DNA from: Paracoccus litorisediminis
GTDB taxonomy: Bacteria; Pseudomonadota; Alphaproteobacteria; Rhodobacterales; Rhodobacteraceae
Direction of reading: 5' to 3'
Assembly (NCBI RefSeq): GCF_009711205.1
Contig: NZ_WMIG01000001.1
Span: forward strand, 682,001-746,000
DNA: 64,000 nucleotides
Part shown: positions 58,397 to 64,000 of the stretch, piece by piece
Layout of the letters: every line of letters starts with the position of its first letter
How positions within the stretch are numbered: the first letter of the stretch is position 1
The notes under the pieces: model-generated
The model's database searches: none
The model's input: only the letters and a program-made list of their open reading frames with translations
What the model was told of the DNA's origin: nothing
Made by a program: the position numbers and the translations under genes

Positions 58397-59048
58397 GGAA
58401 ATAGCCGATGCCGCGCGCCGTCTTGACCGTCAGCCCGGCGGGGGCAAGGCGTTTGCGCAACCGGCTGACATATTGCTCGATCGCATTGGCGGACAGGTCG
58501 TCTTCCAGCGAGGTCAGGGACTGCACGATGGTTTCACGGGGAACGACCTTACCCGCACGGGTGATCAGCAGTTCCAGCAACCCGCGTTCGCGCGCCGGCA
58601 GATCCAGCGGCTGATCGCCCACCCTAAAGCTGCGGCTGTTCTGGTCGAAACTCAGCCCGCCAAAGCTGACCGTCGCCGTGCGCAGCCCCGCCTGACGCCG
58701 CAGAAGCGAGCGGATGCGCGCCTCGAACTCGCCGATGTCGAAGGGCTTGATCAGGTAATCGTCCGCACCAAGGTCCAACCCCTTCACCCGGTCCTCGGGC
58801 GCGCCGCGCGCGGTCAGGATCATCACGGCGGCGGGATTGCGGCGGGCGCGCATGGCGCGCAACACCTCCAGCCCGTCCATCTGAGGCAGGTTCAGGTCAA
58901 GGATGACCAGATCGAAGCTTTCGGCGGCAGCCACAGCCTCGGCCGAGGCACCGTCATGGACCACGTCCACCGCATAGCCCGATTGCCGCAGCAGGGCATG
59001 CAGCCCCTCGGCCAGTGATAGATTGTCCTCGACCAGCAAGATGCGCAC
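58383..59048 (-). CDS. tctD: TctD-type OmpR-family response regulator
   Basis: 221 residues: a receiver domain (1-115) with phospho-acceptor Asp51 (VILDLNLPQMDG) and acidic pocket Glu7-Asp8, then an OmpR-type winged helix (about 125-218) with RGLLELLITRAGKVVPRE and VSRLRKRL. Starts with GTG at 59048, ribosome site GGGGGGA. Divergent from the solute-binding protein gene with 81 bases between, where it may bind. Confidence 0.92.
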   Translation of the reverse strand: MRILLVEDNLSLAEGLHALLRQSGYAVDVVHDGASAEAVAAAESFDLVILDLNLPQMDGLEVLRAMRARRNPAAVMILTARGAPEDRVKGLDLGADDYLIKPFDIGEFEARIRSLLRRQAGLRTATVSFGGLSFDQNSRSFRVGDQPLDLPARERGLLELLITRAGKVVPRETIVQSLTSLEDDLSANAIEQYVSRLRKRLAPAGLTVKTARGIGYFLDRA

Positions 59049-59129
59049 GACGTCCCCCCAATGGCTGCGAACCTATCCCCGCGCGCGGCGCTTGTGAACG
59101 GGGCGCGGCTTTGGCAATGTCGCGCGATC

Positions 59130-60209
59130 ATGCGCCTGCCCGCCCTGTTGCCAGCAATCGCCGCCCTTCTGACGCTGCTGACCGGCGCGGCTGCGGCCCA
59201 GACCACGGTGTTTCCCGCACAGACGGGCAGCGCCGGGAATGAACTTTCGGTCTATTCCTCGCTGGACAATGATCTGGCCGCACCGCTGATCCAGGCCTTT
59301 CAGGCGCGCCATCCCGATGTCTTGGTCCGCTACCGCAACCTGTTGACCGGCGACCTGCATGACCGCATCGTGGCCGAGACGCAATCGGGCGAGGGCACGG
59401 CGGATTTCGCCTTTTCCTCGGCCATGGACCTGCAGATCAAGCTGGCCAATGACGGTTTTGCCCGCGCGGTCGAAACGCCCGACACCGCCGCTTGGCCCGA
59501 CTGGGCGAACTGGCGCGACACCGCCTATGCGCTGACCTTCGAGCCTGCCGTCTTTGCCTATCACAAGCCCAGTTTCGCGGGCCGCGCACCGCCCGCCACC
59601 CGCACCGACCTGATGCGCTGGATGGCCGAGCATCCCGATCAGGCGCAAGGCCGGATCGGCACCTATGACATCTCGCGCTCGGGCGTGGGTTACCTGTTCA
59701 TGGCCCGCGATCAGGAGCTTTACCCCGATATCTGGTCGGTCGTGGCTGCGATGGGTCGGGCGGGTGTGCAGCAATTCGCCACCTCGGGCGAGCTGCTGGA
59801 GCGGATCTCGGATGGCAGACTGGCGGTCGGCTACAACCTGCTGGGCTCCTATGCCGCCGAATGGTCGCGCCGCCACCCCGAGGTGGGCGTGATCCTGCCG
59901 CGAGATTTCACCGTGGTCGTGTCGCGGGTGGCACTGGTGCCCGCCGCCGCGCGCCGCCCCGATCTGGGCACCAGCTTTCTGGCCTTCCTGATGTCCCCCG
60001 AGGGACAGACGCTGCTGTCCCAGACCCTGCGCCTGTCCGCCGTCAGCCTTGAGGTCGCGGGCCAGCAAAGCCCGGCGGGCGGCATGCAGGATCTGGCCGG
60101 ACTGCGGCTGAAGCCGGTGCCGGTCAGCCCCGGCCTGCTGGCCTATCTGGATCAGGCGACACGGGCAAAACTGCTGGCGCGCTGGAACGAGGCAATCGCG
60201 GGCCATTAA
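59130..60209 (+). CDS. Periplasmic solute-binding protein, Fe(3+)-ABC type, possibly sensory (PgtC-like)
   Basis: Secreted protein of 359 residues with a signal peptide (1-24, ending AAAAQ) and a type 2 binding-protein fold (SVYSSLDNDLAAPLIQAFQ, FLMSPEGQTLLSQ). No ABC permease or ATPase is adjacent. It sits between a TctDE pair and tctCBA, like PgtC, the binding-protein-like regulator of the Salmonella phosphoglycerate system, which works with its kinase. I therefore think a sensory partner for TctE is more likely than transport, but this is inference. Confidence 0.85.
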   Translation: MRLPALLPAIAALLTLLTGAAAAQTTVFPAQTGSAGNELSVYSSLDNDLAAPLIQAFQARHPDVLVRYRNLLTGDLHDRIVAETQSGEGTADFAFSSAMDLQIKLANDGFARAVETPDTAAWPDWANWRDTAYALTFEPAVFAYHKPSFAGRAPPATRTDLMRWMAEHPDQAQGRIGTYDISRSGVGYLFMARDQELYPDIWSVVAAMGRAGVQQFATSGELLERISDGRLAVGYNLLGSYAAEWSRRHPEVGVILPRDFTVVVSRVALVPAAARRPDLGTSFLAFLMSPEGQTLLSQTLRLSAVSLEVAGQQSPAGGMQDLAGLRLKPVPVSPGLLAYLDQATRAKLLARWNEAIAGH

Positions 60210-60233
60210 CCTTTCTTGAATTTCTGTCCGCCA

Positions 60234-60249
60234 TGTCAGGTCCATGACA
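60234..60249 (+). promoter_or_regulatory. Inverted repeat upstream of tctC
   Basis: TGTCA and TGACA flank GGTCCA, a 5+5 inverted repeat 152 bases before the tctC start. Candidate binding site for TctD, not confirmed. Confidence 0.4.
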
Positions 60250-60400
60250 GGTTCCTGTGGTGAAACGGTTCCCGGACCGGCCCGTGTGCCGCTCCAAGGA
60301 GGACACCCCCCGCTTTGGGAGAGGCTGGGGGTCAGGTCAGAAAAAACAAGACATGCGACCGGGCGGCCATGACCGTCGCGGCGCCCTGCGGAGGAATGTC

Positions 60401-61342
60401 ATGAAGCAATTCGTTCTCGCCAGCCTGCTTGCCGGCTCGGTCGCCATGCCCGCCATGGCCGATTACACCATCATCGCCCCCGCCAACCCGGGCGGCGGCT
60501 GGGACCAGACCGCGCGCACCATGCAGACCGTGCTGCAGGAAGAAGGCATCTCGAAATCGGTGCAGGTCCAGAACGTCCCCGGCGCCGGCGGCACCATCGG
60601 CCTTGCGCAATTCGCCAGCCAGAACAAGGGCAACCCCGACGCGCTGATCGTCGGCGGCTATGTCATGGTCGGCGCGATCCTGACCAACAACTCGCCCGTC
60701 TCGCTGAAGGACGTGACCCCGATCGCACGCCTGACCGGCGAATATGAGGCCATCGTCGTCCCCGCCGCCTCGCCCATCAAGGACATTGCCGGACTGATCG
60801 AATCGCTGAAAGCCGATCCGGGCGCGGTCAGCTGGGCTGGCGGCTCGGCCGGTGGCACCGATCATATCGCCGTTGGCCTGATCGCCAAGGCGGCGGGCGT
60901 CGATCCGACCAAGATCAACTACATCGCCTATTCCGGCGGTGGCGAGGCGCTGGCCGCGATCCTTGGCAATCAGGTGACCGCAGGGATTTCCTCGCTGGGC
61001 GAATTCGACGCCCAGATCAAGGCAGGCACGCTGCGCCTGCTGGCCGTGTCCTCGCCCGAGCGGATCGCCGGTGCCGACGCGCCGACGCTGAAGGAAGCGG
61101 GTCTGGACGTCGAGCTGCAGAACTGGCGCATGGTCGCCGCCGCTCCGGGTCTGTCGGACGAGCAGAAGGCCAAGGTCACTGCCGATGTCGAGAAGATGGT
61201 GAAATCCGAGAACTGGCAGAAACAGCTGGCCGACAAGGGCTGGTCGGACACCTATCTGTCGGGCGCGGATTTCGACGCCCAGCTTGAAAAGGATGTGACC
61301 TCGACCGGGACCGTCCTCAAGGACATCGGTCTGGTGAAATGA
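60401..61342 (+). CDS. tctC: Tripartite tricarboxylate transporter substrate-binding protein
   Basis: Periplasmic receptor of 313 residues; signal peptide 1-20 (MPAMA-D cleavage). The mature start [20 protein letters not shown] and the [16 protein letters not shown] block are the TctC signatures. Ribosome site GAGGAATGTC stands before the ATG. The bound acid (citrate or similar) is not defined. ATGA overlap with tctB. Confidence 0.95.
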   Translation: MKQFVLASLLAGSVAMPAMADYTIIAPANPGGGWDQTARTMQTVLQEEGISKSVQVQNVPGAGGTIGLAQFASQNKGNPDALIVGGYVMVGAILTNNSPVSLKDVTPIARLTGEYEAIVVPAASPIKDIAGLIESLKADPGAVSWAGGSAGGTDHIAVGLIAKAAGVDPTKINYIAYSGGGEALAAILGNQVTAGISSLGEFDAQIKAGTLRLLAVSSPERIAGADAPTLKEAGLDVELQNWRMVAAAPGLSDEQKAKVTADVEKMVKSENWQKQLADKGWSDTYLSGADFDAQLEKDVTSTGTVLKDIGLVK

Positions 61343-61833
61343 GCGTAAACGAACCACAAAAACAGCGCCGCCGGGATACGGCGGCGCTGGTCATCGCCGC
61401 CGGTCTGGCCGTCGTCGCGGGCGTGATGCTGTGGGACAGCGCACGCCTTGCCGATCTGGGCGGCTATTCCGGCGTCGGTCCGGCCAGCGTCCCGCGCGTC
61501 GTGGCTTACGGGTTGCTGGGCCTGTCGGTCTGGACCGTCTTTGCCGCGCTGAAGGGCGACTTCCCCGAACGTCCCGAACAGAACGTGCCCCCGGTCCTGT
61601 GGATCATCGCGGGCCTTGCCGCGCAACTGCTGCTGCTGCATGTCGCTGGATTCTCGATCGCCACGGGCATTCTGTTCGCCTTTACCGCGCGGGCCTTTGG
61701 CAAGCGCAATCTGGCGATGACGATCCCGCTGGGCATCGTCTTTGCCTTTGCCGTCTGGGCGGTCTTCTCCCAGCTTCTGATGCTGCATCTGCCTGCGGGC
61801 CCGCTTGAGCATCTGATCTTTCGGGGGGCCTGA
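61339..61833 (+). CDS. tctB: Tripartite tricarboxylate transporter small membrane subunit
   Basis: 164 residues with four membrane helices (about 15-35, 50-68, 80-115 as a long hairpin, 125-150), the poorly conserved small subunit of the TTT system. Identified chiefly by position between tctC and tctA and by length. Confidence 0.93.
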   Translation: MSVNEPQKQRRRDTAALVIAAGLAVVAGVMLWDSARLADLGGYSGVGPASVPRVVAYGLLGLSVWTVFAALKGDFPERPEQNVPPVLWIIAGLAAQLLLLHVAGFSIATGILFAFTARAFGKRNLAMTIPLGIVFAFAVWAVFSQLLMLHLPAGPLEHLIFRGA

Positions 61834-61836
61834 GAC

Positions 61837-63354
61837 ATGGGTGCATTCGATTTCCTGATGCAGGGTCTGGCCACCGCGGCCGAGCCGATGATGCTGCTTT
61901 ACGCGCTGATCGGCGTGACGCTGGGCACCGCCGTGGGCGTCCTGCCCGGCATCGGGCCGGCGCTGACCGTGGCCCTGCTGCTGCCGGTTACCTACCGGCT
62001 GGACCCGGCAGGCTCGCTGATCATGTTCGCAGGCATCTATTACGGCGGGATGTATGGCGGCTCGACCACCTCGATCCTGCTGAACACGCCCGGCGAAAGC
62101 GCCTCGATCATCACCGCGCTTGAGGGCAACAAGATGGCCCGCAAGGGCCGTGGCGGCCCGGCTTTGGCCACTGCCGCCATCGGGTCGTTTGTCGCGGGTC
62201 TGATCGCGACCTTGCTGCTGGCCTTCCTTGCGCCAAGCATCGTCAAGGTGGCGCTGGTCTTTGGCCCGCGTGAATATTTCGCGCTGATGGTGCTGGCCTT
62301 TGTCACCGTATCCGCCGCCTTCGGGGATTCGGCGCTGCGCGGCCTGACCTCGCTGTTCCTTGGTCTGGCGCTGGCCTGCGTCGGCATCGACCAGCTGACC
62401 GGTCAGGCCCGCATGTCCTTTGGCGTGCCGGAACTGCTGGACGGGATCGAGGTCACCACCATGGCCGTCGCCATGTTCGCCATTGGCGAGGCCCTGTTCA
62501 TCGCCGGTCAGAAAAACCAGCAAGACGATGAGGTCACCGCCGTCAAGGGCTCGGTCTGGATGAGCCGCAGCGACTGGGCGCGCTCGTGGAAACCGTGGCT
62601 GCGCGGGACCTTCCTTGGCTTCCCCATCGGTGCCATGCCCGCGGGCGGGGCCGAAATCGGCACCTTCCTGAGCTACGCCACCGAGAAGAAGCTGTCCAAG
62701 CACCCCGAGGAATTCGGCCATGGCGCCATTGAGGGCGTCGCCGGTCCCGAGGCCGCGAATAACGCCTCGGCCGCCGGGACGCTGGTGCCGCTGCTGACGC
62801 TGGGCCTGCCGACCTCGGCCACGGCGGCGATCATGCTGGCGGGCTTCCAGCAATTCGGCCTGCAACCGGGGCCGCTGCTGTTTGCCACCAACCCGACGCT
62901 GGTCTGGGGGCTGATCGCCTCGTTGCTGATCGCCAATGCCATGCTGCTGGTCTTGAACCTGCCGCTGATCGGGCTGTGGGTAAAGCTGCTGACCGTGCCG
63001 AAGCCGTGGCTTTATGCGGGCATCCTGCTGTTTGCGACGCTGGGCACCATCGGGGCCAACCCGTCAAGCTTCGAGCTGGGGATGCTGCTGGGCTTTGGCG
63101 TGCTGGGCTATGTGATGCGGCTTTTCGGCTATCCGATCGCGCCGATCGTCGTCGGCCTGATCCTTGGCCCGATGGCCGAGCAGCAGTTGCGCCGCGCATT
63201 GGCAATCAGCCAAGGCGACTGGACCGTGCTGGTGCAATCGCCCATCGCCGCGACCCTGCTAGGCATCGCCGCCTTGGCGCTGATCGTGCCGCTGATCCTG
63301 CGCGCCCGTGGCAAGGGACAGGTTCTGGCCCAACTGGGCGGCGACGAGGACTAA
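61837..63354 (+). CDS. tctA: Tripartite tricarboxylate transporter large membrane subunit
   Basis: Main permease of the secondary carboxylate importer, 505 residues with about twelve helices. Family blocks seen are [41 protein letters not shown] and the C-terminal [14 protein letters not shown]. Last gene of tctCBA, followed by a terminator at 63377. Confidence 0.96.
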   Translation: MGAFDFLMQGLATAAEPMMLLYALIGVTLGTAVGVLPGIGPALTVALLLPVTYRLDPAGSLIMFAGIYYGGMYGGSTTSILLNTPGESASIITALEGNKMARKGRGGPALATAAIGSFVAGLIATLLLAFLAPSIVKVALVFGPREYFALMVLAFVTVSAAFGDSALRGLTSLFLGLALACVGIDQLTGQARMSFGVPELLDGIEVTTMAVAMFAIGEALFIAGQKNQQDDEVTAVKGSVWMSRSDWARSWKPWLRGTFLGFPIGAMPAGGAEIGTFLSYATEKKLSKHPEEFGHGAIEGVAGPEAANNASAAGTLVPLLTLGLPTSATAAIMLAGFQQFGLQPGPLLFATNPTLVWGLIASLLIANAMLLVLNLPLIGLWVKLLTVPKPWLYAGILLFATLGTIGANPSSFELGMLLGFGVLGYVMRLFGYPIAPIVVGLILGPMAEQQLRRALAISQGDWTVLVQSPIAATLLGIAALALIVPLILRARGKGQVLAQLGGDED

Positions 63355-63376
63355 GGTCCTTCCGCAACAAAATCGG

Positions 63377-63406
63377 GCCGCCATGTCCTGTGGGCATGGC
63401 GGCTTT
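63377..63406 (+). terminator. Terminator after tctA
   Basis: GCCGCCATG/CATGGCGGC, a perfect 9-bp stem with a 9-base loop, then TTT; 23 bases after the tctA stop. Confidence 0.7.
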
Positions 63407-63487
63407 GACCCTTTGCCGCGTTGTGCAAACCGGCGGGAGCGCCCATCTGACTGGTACCGAAACATTCAGGACCAGACAGGAAAAACG

Positions 63488-63640
63488 ATGACCGTCCTTC
63501 ATTCCATCCGACAGGCTTTCAGCACGCTCCGCGCGGCGATCCATGCCGCCTCGGCCGTGGAAATGCACCGTGTGCCGACGGCTCGTGACCTGAACAAGCT
63601 GGGCATCGACAAGGCCGCTTTCCAGCGTATCCACCTGTAA
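63488..63640 (+). CDS. DUF1127 family mini-protein
   Basis: 50 residues: a short amphipathic N-terminus, then EMHRVPTARDLNKLGIDKAAF, typical of the arginine-rich small DUF1127 proteins of alphaproteobacteria, some of which affect RNA turnover or phosphate and stress responses. AGGAAAAACG precedes the ATG. It is followed by a strong terminator. Confidence 0.85.
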   Translation: MTVLHSIRQAFSTLRAAIHAASAVEMHRVPTARDLNKLGIDKAAFQRIHL

Positions 63641-63683
63641 GCACCCCCTTCTTCCTCCCTCCCTCTCTTCTGCCCAATTCATG

Positions 63684-63716
63684 CCGCCCGTGTCCTGTGA
63701 CCGGGCGGTTTTTTTT
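63684..63716 (+). terminator. Rho-independent terminator after the DUF1127 gene
   Basis: CCGCCCG/CGGGCGG stem of 7 bp with an 11-base loop, then eight Ts. Confidence 0.92.
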
Positions 63717-63725
63717 CGTGCCCGA

Positions 63726-63765
63726 TTGTCAGAGAATTGTCGCATGACTGTCGGCCCGCCGTCAT
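63726..63765 (+). promoter_or_regulatory. Pho box array (four 11-bp-phased repeats)
   Basis: TTGTCAG, TTGTCGC, CTGTCGG and CCGTCAT start at 63726, 63737, 63748 and 63759, each separated by four bases. This is the 7+4 layout of PhoB-binding Pho boxes (consensus CTGTCAT). It lies 79 bases before the PhoX-like gene and a plausible -10 (around 63774-63780) follows. Confidence 0.8.
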
Positions 63766-63843
63766 GCCCCACTGCGATAGGGTCCGCGATACGAGGCGCG
63801 GACAGCGCCCGTGCAAGCGATCATCAGCTAGCCAGAGGCCGCC

Positions 63844-64000
63844 ATGACCAAGAAAACCACGCTTGACCTGTCCTGGGACGAATTCGACGAGTTGCGCGAT
63901 CCGCGTCCCGCCCGCCAGCAATTCGACGAGGTCGTCGACCGCGCCATCTCGCGTCGTGGTTTTCTGGGTGTTCTGGCGGTCGGCTCGGGTGCAGCGGTCT
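63844..64000 (+). CDS. PhoX-like alkaline phosphatase/DUF839 protein, start only
   Basis: Only 52 codons are in the window. The N-terminus WDEFDELRDPRPARQQ, then FDEVVDRAISRRGFLGVLAVGSGAAV, is a twin-arginine (Tat) export signal of the type found in PhoX-family phosphatases, whose calcium/iron-bearing enzyme folds before export. The Pho box upstream supports a phosphate-starvation enzyme. The body of the protein is outside the window, so the assignment rests on the signal and regulation. Confidence 0.6.
   Translation, partial: MTKKTTLDLSWDEFDELRDPRPARQQFDEVVDRAISRRGFLGVLAVGSGAAV

Overview
The window is a 64 kb piece of a GC-rich alphaproteobacterial chromosome, most likely Paracoccus or a close relative in the Rhodobacteraceae. 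The clearest pointers are a periplasmic cytochrome c550 gene directly upstream of an aa3 oxidase subunit I gene, whose products closely resemble CycA and CtaDII of Paracoccus denitrificans as I remember them, and a GAAC-N7-GAAC operator in front of lexA, the SOS box type of this family. I see no prophage, insertion sequence, CRISPR array or integrated element. Nearly all of the window is coding, with many ATGA and TGATG overlaps.

Layout. 1-6.7 kb: ptsP (cut by the window start), lysC, tRNA-Pro, a DUF192 protein, a double cold-shock protein, pdxH, a first fabI, a LysE-type exporter and gpt. 7.0-8.6 kb: a sulfatase gene broken by an in-frame stop and a 3' frameshift. 8.9-15 kb (minus): ppiD-trpE-SDR, and before them a class I/II aminotransferase with a proline-rich membrane protein. 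15-20.6 kb (plus): trpG-trpD-ung-trpC-moaC-moeA, then lexA under its own SOS operator. 20.8-26.2 kb (plus): D-Ala-D-Ala carboxypeptidase, tmk, holB, tatD, a metallo-beta-lactamase-fold hydrolase and an AEC-type carrier. 26.3-32.1 kb (minus): a five-gene polyamine-type ABC transporter with two tandem binding proteins. 32.4-36.4 kb (minus): tRNA-Leu and metH. 36.5-40.1 kb (plus): lipB, cycA, ctaD and a DUF2244 gene. 40.1-49.7 kb: PACE-type membrane protein, a DMGDH/sarcosine-type dehydrogenase, a D-2-hydroxyacid dehydrogenase, an SH3 protein, lipoprotein, M3 peptidase, a membrane-anchored E1-like protein, dut and infC. 49.9-54.4 kb (plus): an uncharacterised 291-aa protein, then fabA-fabB-fabI and an alpha/beta hydrolase. 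54.4-56.8 kb (minus): a 55-aa lipoprotein, an SGNH-like membrane protein and a DUF475/TerC protein. 57-63.4 kb: a TctDE-type two-component pair divergent from a solute-binding protein and a complete tctCBA tripartite carboxylate transporter. 63.5-64 kb: a DUF1127 mini-protein and the start of a Tat-exported PhoX-like phosphatase behind a four-repeat Pho box.

How the genes fit together. The region is mostly housekeeping: amino-acid synthesis (lysC, trpEGDC, metH), cofactors (pdxH, moaC/moeA, lipB), fatty-acid synthesis with a second fabI 47 kb away, DNA maintenance (ung, dut, tmk, holB, lexA) and respiration (cycA-ctaD). Uptake systems and their regulators fill the rest. The points that most deserve a second look are regulatory or evolutionary: an infC that appears to start at ATA, a textbook terminator hairpin inside the first codons of the DUF2244 gene, a carboxylate-sensing module with an orphan binding protein, an AT-rich extra tail in pdxH, the doubly damaged sulfatase, and the 11-bp-phased Pho box. 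I did not find a large undescribed multi-gene system; the best candidates for new biology are these local ones.
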